From Trichaptum fuscoviolaceum (Eukaryota > Basidiomycota > Agaricomycetes > Hymenochaetales > Trichaptaceae): a DNA stretch of 64,000 bases. How positions within the stretch are numbered: the stretch's first letter is position 1; each line of letters begins with the position of its first letter. Under the pieces are notes generated by a model, which saw only the letters and a list, made by a program, of their open reading frames with translations, made no database searches and had not been told where the DNA came from. The stretch is from the NCBI GenBank assembly GCA_910574455.1, contig CAJSYZ010000008.1:1800707-1864706 (forward strand). The letters are read 5' to 3'. The translations under genes and the position numbers were made by a program. Positions 11,777 through 25,000 of the stretch are shown here, one piece after another.

Positions 11777-12374
11777 ACCTATTTTCGAGAAATTGCATTC
11801 TCAGTACTCGCAGTTAGTCATTTGCAAGTGTTCGTGGTTATGTATATAAGCTCTGTAGTGTACACACAAACAATATCATGTAGTTAGATACCCCCAACCC
11901 GGTTGCGCGGGCCGTAGATGTTAGGTAGTGAATACGAATACAAGAATTCCTCGAAAATCAAAAAAGTGGAATAAGTTGAGTAAATGAGCGGGGACTAGTA
12001 GCGGAAGAGAAGGAAATAGTGAGGAAACAGGAAAAGGAAGGGATGTGATGTAATATCTTCAGCGTACGTCTCGCGTTAGAAAGCTATGTGGAAGTAAGTG
12101 CACCACTAGTGCTCGAAAGGCCCATATATCATGAAGGTGTGATCGTCCTCAGCGGTCGAATGAGAAAGTATTTCCTTCAAATCACTTCACTCGAGTGTGT
12201 AGACCTTCAATCTGCGCCACACATGATGTTCATATAACGCGAGCAGCTCCTTCTGGTTTTGGGCGCTCGACAACAAAGGCCACATCCGCTGCGGGAGTCG
12301 TTCTAACGCGCAAAAGAAACCAGGTTTTTTCAGTAAACATGTCTCTGAATGATTTTTCGCCACGTCGTACTCGT
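11777..12374. other. Convergent intergenic region
   Basis: About 600 bases between the 3' ends of the permease and the metallopeptidase gene. TATATAAG near 11844 and A-rich words are compatible with 3' UTRs. Short open frames overlap the 3' end of the peptidase gene on both strands but have no supporting features. Confidence 0.5.
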
Positions 12375-14598
12375 TCAGGGAGACACTGGCTTCTGGTGTA
12401 TTTTCTCTTCCACCATATCCGCGTCTGCAGAGCTTGGTGGCGCGACAGCACCAGCAGAAGCCACATCGCCAGTGCCCCCCGGTGATGTACGACGCGTAGC
12501 AGCCCAAGTCCAGAGAGGGGACGAATCACCTTTCAGGTACTTGTTCCGCCACTCAATCTTCCGCAGGTGCTTCTGCCGCTCGTTCTCCCACCTCGCTAGC
12601 TCGATCTTCAGGCGCGCCACGCGCGCCTCATGCGCAGGGTGCGTCGCGCCCACGATGCGGCGCACGAGCGACGCACCTTCCACGGTGTTCCGCTCCGCGC
12701 GTTGCGGCGAGCACTCGGAAACATTTGCGGATTGGCGGTGTTCCCAGAATTGCACCGTTTTGCGCGCGTCGTATCCGGCGTGAGCTAAGATTCTGTTTCG
12801 AGTGTATAAATAACATGATGTAGAAGGATAGAGAGGAAAATTCACCTTGCAGAAACGGCATCAGCCTCGAACTCCTGTGCCATGCTCGTGCAGACCTCCG
12901 TCATCTTTCCGAACTCCCCTGAGCCCATTCGACCCAGATCTGCCACGGCGTCGTTCACGAAGGGACCGAGGAACATCGTAAAGGGGAAGAGCAGCGCGCG
13001 AAAGATGTCGGACGTGAAGGAGACGGTGCCGGGGATGAGGACAGAGGCGGAGGAGAGGGTCTCAAGGTGGTGCGAGAGGATGAGGTGTGACAATTCGTGC
13101 GCAAGGAGGATAGCGAGCTTGGCTGTTTGGTCAGGCGAGGGTGCGCAGCTGGGTTGAGTCGGTTGCGGAGGAGAGGGGGCCAACGCAAACAGTGAGCCTA
13201 GGAGAGAGGAAATTGAGAACGTGGAGGCTTGAGATGGGGGAGGGTGCGGGAGGGTCGAGACGGTAGTCTGCTGAGAGTCAGTACCCTCTGTGAACGCAGT
13301 GCATTGCTGCTGCTGTTGTCGAGAGAGTATACGGTCCAAGAAGCCGGAATACACGACGATTCCACCGCCTCCGTCAGGACCGAAGCCAAACGAAAAGGCA
13401 TTATCGCAGTCCGGTCTATCAACAAGGACGAGATTATATGGCGGACCCGGCACCAGGTGTACTACGTCCGGATTGGCAGTTGAGTGCATACTTCTCGAGT
13501 CCGCACCTCCCGTCTTGCCCCGCCCCATTGGCGTCTTCTCACACATTGAGTCGCAGAACCATCGCAAATACTCTTTAGCATTCGGGCGCGGCCTCAGGGG
13601 ATGCTTTGCCGGGGGCGGGAAAGGTGCTTCATCTGGCCCTCTTTCAAGCCACATCTTCTCTGGATCGGCAGTCTTTTCATGGGAGAGAACTGGAATGACG
13701 CTCTCAAGCTCTCGAAGGGTGGAGTTCACCCATTGATAGCGCCAATCGGTTGGAGGGATGATCGTAGGCGGGCCGTCTTCAGATAGGATCTCCAACACGG
13801 CGCTGTACCATCCTCCATTCTGCAGCTGCTGGGCGATGGTTTCTTCTTCATCCGGGGAGAGGAGGATTAGACGCCATCTGAGTAAAGTTTATGAGCGAAT
13901 AGGTTGATGGCATGAAGGCACATAGCGCGTACCTTCCAGACAACGGAGTGCGCTCGAGGCTCGCTAAACAAGTGAGACCGAAGATAGTGATTGGGATAGC
14001 AAACAACACCCGTGCGGCTAGTCTCATATTCCTGAGCCTTCGTTGCAGTTCTATCTTGCGATCTGCAAGCTCAGGCTTTTCTCTTATGATATACTTGATG
14101 TATCTAACATAAACAATTTCCCGATACTGTTAAGGATCGCTTTCTTATCAGCTCTCTTGATCTGTGTTACTCACTTTTTAGTCAAATGGTTCTTGAACAT
14201 CGCCAGGGGCGCAAGAGTGAGTGCGACCCGCGCTGCCATCCGGACATACTCCAGCGACACTGATGCCTGCCCGTAGCATAAGCTTCCATGTGTCAAAATG
14301 CCACTTTTCAGTCTAATTAGCGTACCTTAAGCACCCCGGCAAGCAGTGGTATCAAGAATGGCGGTACTTGTCTGCGAGGTGTCGAGTGAAACCCAGCAGT
14401 ACGCACATCTCTTCTTGACTCCATCAACCTAGATACCTCGCTCGCCCTCCATCGTGTCTCTACCCTCAACAGCGAAGAAGCCGCCGGCGGCTTCAAGGTG
14501 CTAATTTGGCGACATGTGGGGCGTGAGTAGGAGGTCGATGCGATGGGCTGAATGACTCGACTTAGGGGGCGTATGTGTGCGGTAGAACTGCGCAGCAT
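12375..14598 (-). CDS. OMA1: OMA1-type M48 metallopeptidase, mitochondrial inner membrane
   Basis: Five exons on the minus strand (14598-14326, 14266-14175, 14103-13933, 13877-12846, 12792-12375) give 661 aa. The N-terminus is Arg/Ser-rich without acids, as in a mitochondrial presequence. A hydrophobic stretch (FLIPLLAGVLK) and a second span (VLFAIPITIFGLTCLASL, about residues 155-175) would anchor it. The zinc site HELSH is at about residues 439-443, and the downstream EFEADAVSA supplies the third ligand. OMA1 cleaves OPA1/Mgm1-type dynamins and stress substrates. The protein is longer than yeast Oma1 because of a Gln/Pro/Ser-rich insertion before the active site (about residues 365-430) and a tail of about 50 residues. 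All junctions keep frame; the fourth makes the SARILAHAGYD segment. Confidence 0.88.
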
Positions 14599-15148
14599 AG
14601 ATGATGGGACACGCAATCGCAAAGTCCAAGTCACTGCAGACAAAGTTTAAGAACTCCTGCAGACTGCGGTTCCGACTGTCCTCAGGCTCCTGATGGTCGC
14701 GGAAGGTGACTAAGCTACACCTTACCCAGATCAGTCCATTCGAGGCATTTCTCTTCATCCATCAAATTCGTTTTGTTCGATGAAGGTCGTGCTTTCTCTT
14801 TCATCGCCCCTGAGGTCTTTGGGCAGGATATGTTCTTGTACGAGCTGCAAGATTTTACACCAGGGAATAAGACAGGTTCAATTATAAGCCTACCATAAGA
14901 AGGTATTTGGGTTACATGCATACCACTGCCCTTCTCCATGTACACGCTCATCGATCTTTCATTAAACATCAAACTATGTTCAGCTCAGTCGCTGCGTTGT
15001 ATGCACTTAGAAAATGCATACCAAGGAATATGCAGTTCAACTTCCGAGTCACATTATTAGGCGCGGCTCCGGCTAACCAGGGCGACCATTTAAGCTCTCC
15101 TCCAGCTAACTCAGCTTGTCTCTCTTGATACTCTTACCACGAAAAACC
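14599..15148. other. Divergent intergenic region
   Basis: 550 bases between the OMA1-like and DUF4139 gene starts, presumably holding both promoters. No additional gene, repeat or recognisable operator was found. Confidence 0.5.
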
Positions 15149-18019
15149 ATGAGGGTATCTGCTGGCGATTCCGACGCCACGCCTGCTATTGAGCTCGACG
15201 CATCGGAACACCCTATCAAATCCGTAACCGTCTTCAGCTCGTGCAAGGCAGAGGTCGTCCGGACTTTCGCAGTTGAGCTCGAGGTATGTACTAGTATCAT
15301 GCTAGTAACACTTGTTCACTCGAGCCTATTTGATGCTTACTATATAACTGACAACCACAGGAGGGTCAAAACGAGGTCCACATCACTTCCATTCCTTCTT
15401 GCATCGACACTGATACTACATGCATAACGATATCCGGAGATGCGATCCTTTTCGATGACATCTGGACCGTCGAACCCGCCCCCGCTCCCCCACCCGCCAG
15501 TATCGTCACGTCCCATACAATAAAAACACTCGAACGTGCGCGGGCGGTTCTGGAGGGGCAGAAGACCCTCCGGGGGCACGCTGCGGACATTCTCGTACAG
15601 TACGGCCATTCCATGAAAGCGGAGACAAATAATGGTGGAGTGGAGTCGGTTAATGGATTCTTGAATGCGATGCTCGAGAGGGGGGACACTATACTTAGTG
15701 ACGCGGAAGAGGTGGATGCAAAGATCGAGAAGCTGGATTGGATGATAGAGGACGAAAGGAACAAACTGGTAGATTATATGAAGCACCCGCCGCTTCTCGG
15801 GAGTGTGACAGCATCTATCATGGCAAGAAGTCTGGGAAATGTCGAGATTACATTGACTTACAGTATGTCTCTCTTCGCACTACTTCTCTGGTATATACGG
15901 GTTCTAAGTAACAATCTTATCTGCGTGTTTCATTACTCCACAGTGGTCAGTAACGCTTCCTGGTCACCGGTATACGACCTACGTGCGACGACTGAGAACG
16001 GACAGCCTCCGACTTCCGTCTCGCTACACTACCGTGCAGCCATCCAGCAAAATACTGGCGAACATTGGCGGAACACGTCTATCTCCGTTAGCACCGAAAC
16101 GCCCGGACTGAATGAGACAATTCCAGCATTGCGCGCCCTTTGGATCACTCCTGCAAAAACTACGACTACAACCAATGCAAGCGCTAGAAAGGGACCTGCA
16201 CTCTCAAACTCCCAGGCAGCAGGGGCTAACAAAGACCAGGCCGATGTCCACGCAGCCAATAGTCCCATGGGTGTGCCGGGTACCGCAAGCCAGTCTGCGG
16301 ACGATACGAATGTTCCTGCTTCGTTACAAAGTCAAAATGCACAGCAACGGGCCGAACAGCCAGCAGCGATTGGTCCTGGTTTGTCAAACTCGGCAGATCC
16401 TACGCCAAATCTGGCTGCTCTGCAGCGACAGCAATATGAACAGGCACGGCCTTCGTTACTCAGAACAGCCGAAGCTGTATCTACGCTGAACCAGACTGCT
16501 TCACAGCAGCAGCGACGAACACCATCGAATTTTGAAATGCCATTGGTCGCGGTTAACAATGGCATAGGGTCTGTACCGACTGTGCGATCGTTATCTGGAA
16601 ATACAGTGGCAGAATCTACACAAACTGTGACTGCTCAGCAGCAGCAGGCGCGAACAATACCGCCTTTCTTCCGTATCGCGAATTCCTCTGCACTGACCAC
16701 AGCTGACCAGGCGCGAAATTTATCACCGTTCGGAAAGTTTTTTAATACATATACACCGACTGCAGCTACCCGACAGCAACAGCAGGTGCAAACACCAATG
16801 GCTTCTGAAGGTCTGGCGGGTGCATTATCGCCGGTGTACGGACACGAAGCGGTTGCGTCCATGCCAGACGTCGCTGCTCAACAGCATCAGCAATCGCTTC
16901 CTGGAGGTTCACCGGTTGTAGTTGCACCGGGTATTTTCGCTCAACGGCACCAACAACAACAACAACAACAACAAAAGGCAGGCCCAGCGATAGTCAATTC
17001 TAGTGAAGGTTTAGCCAACGTCAACGCGCCCAATGTATCGCCGATGGGGAAGAGTCTTGGATCCGCAGCTGCCTCTGGTAGTCACACACACGGGAAGAAT
17101 GCCAAATGGACAGAAACAGGAGCCCTCGTCACCGAGAGTGCTGTCCCCAGCGTCTTCCACATAGAAGGTCACTGCTCGATACCCAGCGAACCGATACCGC
17201 ACAAAGTCACGATTGCGCTCCTTAGCCTGGACGCAAAGATGAATCATGTAGTTGTCCCGAGGACGGCGTCATGTGCACACATGCAGGTAAGCATTGTATG
17301 AGTTTGAGTGGTTTTCCGGGCATTCATTGACAATTGTAAATTGCTTGATGCAGAGTAAAGTCACGAACACTAGCGACTATAGGCTCCTCCCAGGTCCTAT
17401 GAATGTATATCTGAACAACAGATCTGTCTCTAAAGCTTCTATGCCGGTAAGTCTTTTTGTCACCTGTAGCATTCTCGCTGATCCGAATGTAAAGTCTTTT
17501 TTGTGCTTATAGGACGTCGACCGCGAGAAATCCTTCCACTGCACGTTTGGATCTGACCCTTTGATCCGAATCAAGTGTACACGTTTTCCACGTTCGCTTG
17601 CAATGTCCAGCTCGCAATATGCAGCGCAGGTAGCAATTGCGACGTACAAGCTACAGACAGAAATTGAGAATACGCATACGTTCCCCATTTCTGACCTCCT
17701 TGTTCGCGATGCCGCTCCGACTCCGGTCCCTACGTCCTCAAGTTCGGCGGGTTCGAGCGGCATCAAAGTCATACTGAAGCGGCCCGAGGGCTTGGGCGAG
17801 GCGGAGCCAGGAGAAGTTGTTCCTGTTGATGTAAGCGGCAAGGGGAAAGGGAAAGGTGCGAAGGTGCGCTGGCCTAGCGATTCGGCTCGTAAAGTGGGCA
17901 AATACGAATGGATGATTGACCTCGGTGCGGGCGAAAAAATAACGCTTGAAGCTGAATACGATGTACGGGCTCCTTCGGATGTTAAGTGGGTCCTGAACGA
18001 GGACTTTTACATCGATTAA
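15149..18019 (+). CDS. DUF4139/DUF4140 (mucoidy inhibitor A-like) protein
   Basis: Five exons (15149-15283, 15361-15862, 15944-17286, 17354-17446, 17513-18019) give 859 aa. The N-terminal DUF4140-like part begins with HPIKSVTVFSSCKAEVVRTF, typical of the family. It is followed by a coiled-coil-like stretch and the start of the DUF4139 beta region (VSNASWSPVYDLRA, then LHYRAAIQQNTGEHW). A Gln/Ser/Ala-rich insertion of roughly 280 residues (about 300-590), with an HQQQQQQQK tract, interrupts DUF4139. The domain then resumes (HKVTIALLSLDAKM, SDYRLLPGPMNVYLN, FPISDLLVRD). It closes with GEKITLEAEYDVRAPSDVKW-type sequence ending FYID. The family occurs in bacteria and fungi; its biochemical role is not firmly known. 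The ATG at 15149 is preceded by no better in-frame ATG. Confidence 0.85.
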
Positions 18020-18362
18020 TGTGTAAATAAATACGTGTAGCATATTGTCCTCCTTCTCCTTTAGCCTAGCAATTCATTTGAATACAAGAATATAATGCGC
18101 GAAGAGACGATTGGTGCATGAGGGAGACGTGAGTTGATGGTCGTTATCTTTAGCACAGGGTTGTGCTATTCTTAGCGTGTCTGTACAAGGGTATAAGAGC
18201 TGCGGGCGGCCAACAGTCCGAAATCTGCCTACCGTTTCCCCGTTTCCTTCTGCCCACCCACGAAGAAAAGGGCTTCATACCCATCCCCCCCTTGCATACA
18301 AAAAAGTATCTGAACATTTTCTTTCTGCCTCTCGATAGGCGTCTATTGTTGTTTTGTTCGTG
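18020..18362. promoter_or_regulatory. Intergenic and probable promoter of the glycoprotein gene
   Basis: 343 bases between two plus-strand genes. GTATAAGAG at about 18190 is a TATA-like word 170 bases before the ATG, followed by a pyrimidine-rich stretch (18230-18350) of the type common before fungal transcription starts. No other gene is visible. Confidence 0.4.
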
Positions 18363-19768
18363 ATGATGTCCCAACACACTCTTTTGTCTCTATTCGTTAT
18401 CGCGTTCGCCGGCCATGTTCGCGCACAGTCGGCATCGTCGACCGCGCTCGAGCCACTCGCCTCCAAGCACTTCACCTGGCCTAACATCCCCTACCAGGTC
18501 ACCGGCGACAATGGTGGCATCCGTGGCCCCCAGTTCGGCTTCAACTTGTGCAACAGCACGACGGAGAACCAGCAGTCGCTTTGCCAGGTCAGCCCAGAAT
18601 TCTCACCCCTGAAAAAAGCAAACCAACAAGATATTAATGCTGATTTTGTAGACGCTATTCTTGAACAACCTTGGGGACTTCTGCATGTGGAGTTCGAGCC
18701 AGACAGACGATACTGTCGGCGAGAGCGAAGCGCGTGAGGTTTCGTGGTGCACGTCGCCAGGCCACGGCTCGCGTGTGATCCCGCCTGGCACGATCACGGG
18801 TGCGCAGTGGTTGTACGCGAAGAACTACGTGCAGGTCGTCGGTTTCCTCGACCAGAGCAAGGTTGGCCTCGACCCAACCGACGAGGGAGGAGGTGAGTGA
18901 CGCACGTCATTATATATGCACCTTTTGTCTTGGCTTTTTCGCTTGGCAACCGAGGCTAATCACCCTATTTTTCTTATTTTTTACGTTGAAATTGCAATGA
19001 TGTCTCTTGCCCCGCGTCTTGGCATGTCGGTTACTGCCCCTGCCAATGCCGCGCGTATGGAAAACAGAGCTCGACCCGCATGGTGCCGATGAGCAGGGCA
19101 ACCCGCTCGGTGGTATCGTCTTCACCAACGCGTTCGGCAAAAACTCCGCCTCCTTCCAGACGATTGCCTCCTCCAACAACTTCACCAACGACGACAACTT
19201 CACGCAGGTCATCGAATGGATCGACTTCATCGGCTCGGGCATGTTCTGCCTCAAGATGTGCAACCCCAACGACCCCAACGCCGCCTCGCTCTGCAACCAC
19301 ATCTACGACGAGATAGGATGCACGTACAACGCCGTCGCGGACTACAACGCCATCAACGGCACGTTCACCGTCTGTGACTCCGACGACATGGAGCCCCCGG
19401 GTGTCTTCACCACCAACGGCCAGGTCACGACATGGTTCCAGCCCCAGACTGGGCCAATCGTGCCTCCGTATACGCCCACACAGGTCGCTTCATCCAACTG
19501 CCAGACATACGCATCGAGCCAGCTTTTCGCCGCGGCCGCGACTGACACTGCTGTCGTCACCTCCTCATCCGCCGCGACAACTGCCAAATCTACGGGCACC
19601 TCAGGTGGCTCATCAGGCTCGGGCAGCACTGCGTCCCGCTCAGGCACAGGCTCGACGGCGTCCGCCACGGGCAGCGGCGCGCTCGCCACCTTCAATGTTG
19701 GCGCAGCTCCCTTCCTTGTTGCGGGTGTCCTGACCACGCTTGCGACGATGATGACCATGCTCGCATAA
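18363..19768 (+). CDS. Macrophage-activating-glycoprotein-like secreted, probably GPI-anchored protein
   Basis: Three exons (18363-18587, 18652-18892, 19068-19768) give 388 aa. A signal peptide (about residues 1-21, cleaved before QSASS) starts the protein. A Cys-rich domain with several NxT/NxS sites follows: HFTWPNIPYQV, LGDFCMWSS, a CTSPGHGSRVIPPGTITGAQ-like block, and FLKMCNPNDPNAASLCNHIY-type words. The C-terminus has a Ser/Thr/Gly-rich stalk of about 50 residues and a final hydrophobic segment after GSGALATFNVG, as in a GPI signal. The arrangement matches basidiomycete proteins named macrophage-activating glycoprotein, a name from mushroom extracts that does not establish a cellular role. 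Intron 2 (175 bases) is longer than the local norm. An alternative start is the ATG at 18366. Confidence 0.85.
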
Positions 19769-20138
19769 ACAAGTCTCATACCCTTGATGGATGAATGAAT
19801 CGCCTTCACGACACTTTTCCACTTTCTTTGCTTGTTGTTTTGATTTGACTCGGAGGAAGATGACGTCTTGCGCGGACGCGACAGACGATGGACTGCTTTA
19901 TATACATGGTACCTGTGGACCGAATGAACTCGTACTTATCGCTTCTTGAGTAATGTTTCTTTTAGCTGTAGTTAGATGTGAACGCAATCTGACTGTGCTG
20001 TCCGCTCCTTTATAATATCATGCTCTATTTTGACGCTGACCTATTTGAAAGCGTGTGATGATCGACAGCCGGAGTCTTGTGGAACTACCATCAAGTTTAG
20101 GTTCAGGATGGCTAACGCAGTCGTGCTTGCATACGCCG
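19769..20138. other. Intergenic, 370 bases
   Basis: 3' flank of the glycoprotein gene and promoter side of the hydrolase gene. TTTATATAC at about 19890 and CTTTATAATA at about 20009 are TATA-like. No gene is seen. Confidence 0.4.
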
Positions 20139-21643
20139 ATGTCTATTGCAAAGGAACCACAATTCACTCTGGAGAATGTGAAGATTCAATCAGCTTCTCC
20201 GGGCTGGAAGCTTGATGCATGGACGTTCACCCCGACATTCGGGACTGGTCCTCGTCCGGTCATAATTATGTGCGCATACCATTTTTACTCAAGTACTGTT
20301 TCAGCTTCCATCTTCAACCGACTTTCTTACTCTATGTGTTGAAGTATCGTATTTGACATATTATATTCAGGGCCCATGGGATCTCTGCCAACAAGCGAAT
20401 GGGCCTCGCTCGTTTCGCAGAGGTGTTCGTGCAGGCGGGCTACGCCTGTGTTGTGTTCGATTATCGGCGGTGGGGCGATTCAGGTGAGCTTTTTGTTCAT
20501 CCTCTTGAAATTGCAAATGTCTAATAAATCCATTGAATCATGGGTTATGTCGAACTGTATATTGAAACAAATGTGTGCGCCGTCCACGCTGATGTTGCAG
20601 ATGGGACGCCTCGAAACTGCATGTTTGTGACAGAGCAGCTTGAAGACTACCGCTCGGTCGTCAAGTGGGTCAAGTCTGGACAACATAATTTTGACCCACA
20701 AAGGATCATCCTGTGGGGGACCAGCTTCTCCGGTCTGTCCTCCTTTACACATCTAAATCTGTGCTTAAGTTCTTAACGGCGTTGTACAGGAGGGCACATC
20801 GTCACGCTCGCAGCTGAACGGGTCAGTACCTTCATTCTACACCAAGCAGTATATTGTTCTGATCTACACACTTTCTTCGCCACACAGCACATATCCCCCA
20901 TCTGCGCCATTGGCCAATGTCCCTACGTCGGCACCTCCGCCTCCCCGCCCATCAGCACGAAGCTCAAGTTCGCCGCATACGGCGTTGCAGACCTGCTCCG
21001 GCAGGCCGTCGGGCTGACCCCCTTGTACATCCCCGCTGTTGCAAAACCGGGCGAAGTCGGCGCGCTCTCGAGCGCTGACGCCGTGGAGGGCATGGGGCGG
21101 ATTGTCGAGGATAAAAAGTGGGTGTGACGGTGCTTCGATCCTCTATCATCCTATGCTATATGAATTGATTTTGATTTTGATTTTTGCCCTTTCTCGCACT
21201 TGTAGACATTACCCAAACGAATTGCGTCCCAGTCTACACGTTGATCCTCTTCATAAACCAACTCATGCACTATACTCAAAACTATAGATATCAGCCTCCA
21301 GCCTCTTCCAGGTCCCATTCTACAATCCGGCCTCCACAGCATCGAAGATCGCCTGCCCACTCTTGCTCGTCATCCCCGAGACAGACTCACTCTGCCCTCC
21401 AGAAGCGGCACTTAACGTCGTGAAGGCGGCTCCAAGGGGCAGGATGGCGAGGACAGTCGGAGGTGAGTTATATTGGCCTGTTTTCAAGTTGCTTGTATGC
21501 GCTGGCGACGTGGATGAAATGAGCTGATGGTACTATGTTTTTCTCACTCAGGTCACTTCGATTTATATCCCGGAAGTCCCTCGTTTGATAAGTGCATAGA
21601 AGCTGAACTTGAATTTCTGAAGAAGCATGTACCACTTTCGTAG
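20139..21643 (+). CDS. Alpha/beta hydrolase (S15/BD-FAE-like family)
   Basis: Eight exons: 20139-20269, 20371-20483, 20601-20732, 20790-20821, 20888-21117, 21206-21239, 21288-21462, 21552-21643. Total 312 aa. The hydrolase fold is clear: an oxyanion HG in VIIMAHGISANK, FDYRRWGDS, and a nucleophile elbow GTSFSGGH with Ser at about residue 123. ETDSLCPP supplies the acid (about Asp257) and GGHFDLYPG the His (about 284). A helical cap lies between (about residues 140-225). There is no signal peptide, so a cytosolic enzyme is likely; the substrate is unknown. The sixth exon is only 34 nt, and its donor (GTTGAT) is the least certain boundary; it determines a few residues before ISASSLFQ. Confidence 0.82.
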
Positions 21644-22067
21644 CTCAAGTGTACGACTAGTCATAACGCACTTAGTATTTTTGTATCCTTTAGCTTATCT
21701 TATTTTTTTCAATCATCATCAGCATCCTCCGCTGTATGCCCTGAAATATTAGGTCCAGAGAAAAAATTCATGCGATTCATCTTCGTGATAGTCGTAAAAA
21801 CACAATGTGAAGCATAATGTTAAGAAGTCAATGGAGACAGGAAATAGGGTGGATTATAGAACAGTGCGGTGGGATGCTCTAAGGTGTCGGCACTAAAAAG
21901 AATAAAGAACTATGAGATACGCATAGTGTATGAAATGGGAGAATAGGGTGCAACGAGTCCATCAATGTCCGGGAACTCAGCTCCAGTCAAAAGCTCTACA
22001 CTAAAGTCCGACTGTATTGTAGCTTCCCATGCTCCAGCCAATCCTCCGTCCCACAGTCGCACAAAGT
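21644..22067. other. Convergent intergenic region
   Basis: Lies between the 3' ends of the hydrolase and the membrane-protein gene. AT-rich, with T-runs at about 21690-21712 consistent with 3' end formation. No gene seen. Confidence 0.5.
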
Positions 22068-25000
22068 TCATAAGGGCAAGATCTCGCCGCTCGCTGGCCA
22101 ATGCACAGTCGCATGCGGTAAAATGTCGCTTGTTGTGGGCTCCACGAGAGTCGACCGTGAAGTATGCGACGCGCCGCTCAGCCCGCCGGCCGAGTCGGAC
22201 ATGGTCGACGTCGACGGCGCGCCGGTGATCCCAGGAGGGAACGTAGCATCGTGCGCAGGGCTCAGCTGGGGGCTCGTCACCGTGCTCCTCGGCCCGCCAA
22301 GCGCAGACAGCCGCGCACGGCCGTACGCCGACGACCCAGGTGTCGATGGCGACAAAGGCTCACCCGCTTCGCGCCGCGGTCGTCTCCGGCCGTCCGACGT
22401 GATGGAGTTGGAGTGCGCGAGTTGCGAGCTGGACCCGCTGCCTTCGCGCGGCGTGAGGTGGCCCGGCGAGCGTGATGAACCGGAGCTGTACGTCGATGAG
22501 CCGTAGAACGTGTGTCGGGAGGGTGCACGTGAATTTGAGCCAGAGCCAGCGGGTGATAAGGGGCTAAGCCGGTCGGGCATTGAGTGTAGAGAACCTTGTT
22601 CGGAGCGGTGACGCAGGTCGAGATCATCGTCGTTGAGGTCAATGAGAATGGGCTGTTACAAGAATAAAGCATCAGCATATCATTTACTTGAAAAAGAAAC
22701 GACTGAGCTTACCTGTCCGAGGGTCGTACGTCTTCCAGTATCAACCGTACCGCTGGTTACGGACCTCAGATGTGTCCAGCCCTCTCCCGGTCTGGGTGGT
22801 TCCTCTTCGAGGATATCAGGTCCAGCACCAACGACGGCGAAACTTCCTCCGCGACCGCTCGCGCTACCGGTCCCAAACGACGCAGCGGACGGCATATCGG
22901 AGCTAGACTCCCTCCACGCTCTGATATTCGAAATGTGCTGCTCCAGACCAGGAGGATACGCAGGGCCACCTCTTGAGGAGGCGGTGGAGAACGGCGAGAC
23001 TGCGGAAGGCACGGGTGTATCTAGGACGTCAAGGACTTCGCTCACACTGGGAGCCGGGGCCGCCGCTGCAGCAGTATTCGGAGGCGTCGGGTCGCGAGAC
23101 CGTGCTGGAGAAGCATGGATAGGAGACGGAGCGACAGGTTGGTCAAAGTGAACTTGGCTCCCTGAACTCGTATCATGTGCAGGGGGTGTATTGGGGGTAC
23201 TAGCAGGCTGCGTAGGTGTTGCTGTAAGCGGGCGCGGCAGAGGCGGCATGGAGGAAGGGCGAGGGCCATGGCCATGGCCAGATCGCGTCGACACAGAAGA
23301 CAATGCATCATAGAACACCGTGTCGCCGTTACTTGACTTGCCACTTCCAACACTGAGGTGTGAAATAGGACGGGGTACTGTCAAGCCTGCACGTTCAGCC
23401 AGGGAAGTCGGTCTTCTCTGTGATGTACCGGGAGTCGAGGGTCGGCTTTGACTACGCCCTGCAGCTTCGCGGGCTGGCGAGTGGCTTCGCATCGCCTCCA
23501 TACGCTGGAACCAGCTCAACCTGCTGAGGCGAGTCAAACCACCTAATCCGTGCGCGATGCTCGATCCCCAGCTAGAAGGTCCCGATCCGTTGCCATTGTT
23601 CCCCACCTCGACCAGTGTAGTCGGGCCGCCTTCATTCATCATTACACGCCGGGCGGTCAGAAGCGTAGCTGCCTCATCAAGTTCACTTCCCGGGGATTCA
23701 GGATTCGAGCCAACAGTTCCGAACATAGAGGGGGGTCGGGCTGTTACAGGACCGTCGGGATTCAGTGTGGGAGGAGGGCGCAAAGGAAACTCGCCATACT
23801 CGTCGACTCGCTCGCCGAGTTCCGTAGTTCCACGACGAGCGGCAATAGGTGTGGCCGACGCATCTTCGTGTTTCCAGTCGTCTTCCATTAACAGCAATTG
23901 ACGGGTAGGGATTATACTACCGATGACTGGAGATGCAGATGAGGTTGAATGACGCGTGCTAGCGCTATCGCGCTTGCCGCCACTGACAGCAGCGGCTCCT
24001 ACCACTGCCTGGTCAGGCCCACGACTCGGGTTGAAGAACAATGAAGATGCGGATGCGTGGAAAAATGGACTAGCTGCGCCATGTGGCAATGTCGGAGAGC
24101 CCTTCGAAGAAACAGACTTCAAAGCAGTAGGAACTACACCTTCGGGTAAGGGAGTGGTTCCGGTCGATACCACTGTTCCACTCCGGCTAGGAATCGTAAC
24201 CAGGCGTGCGCTAGTGTCTGCTTGCTGCATTCCGTCCGTTGCGTCGCCACTTCTCCGAAGGAACGAGTCTTCCTCCTCACCCGTTGTGCGAGGCACACCC
24301 TCCCCGGCAAGGCGAGGATGTCCTTCATTGTCAACAATGACGAAGTCGCTGAGATTCGGGTGATCGTACTCCAGAGCCCGTCGCCTCCGCCGATATCGCC
24401 ATAAACACAGTAGCATAACAAAGGCCACTGCTACAACTACTGCGGCTATGATGATTCCTGGGAGAGCGCGGTGCAAAGTGCTGCTCTTAGAAACGCTCCC
24501 CGAGGTAGGAGCAGAGCCCACGGAAGTTGAGCTCGCCGAAGTAGAAACAGCCGAAGATCCACTAGAGGGATTTGAAGTTACGGAGGTTGAACTTGACTCT
24601 GAAACAGAGCTAGATGTAATTGCACCGGATGAAGTACTCGTTAACGAGGTTGAAGGTGTCGCAGTCGCAGTGGATGTAAGGGAAGTAGAAGCAGGGCTTG
24701 TAGATCCTCCGAATGTCCATACTCCATTGGTTCCGAGAGGAATCTGTGAATGAGACTATGTTAGTTCAATCGAACTCACGTTTCTCCAGAGTTTCAATAT
24801 AATTTATAGCGTTCGCCAATGAGCATGAGAGCAATTCTCCGTGTGAACGTTTCTCATGTTCTCAAGCGTGAAGAAACGAAAAAAGGGAAGAAAAAAAACG
24901 GTGCTAGAGAGTTGTGTGGTATGCCAATGAAGACCACTTACCGACGGACCGAAGTATGTTATTGGAACTTCTACAGTCGATACGACCACTGTAGATACTC

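Noticed and set aside
22123..22506. Plus-strand frames in GC-rich sequence
   Set aside because: Antisense to the last exon of the membrane-protein gene; no start context or motif.
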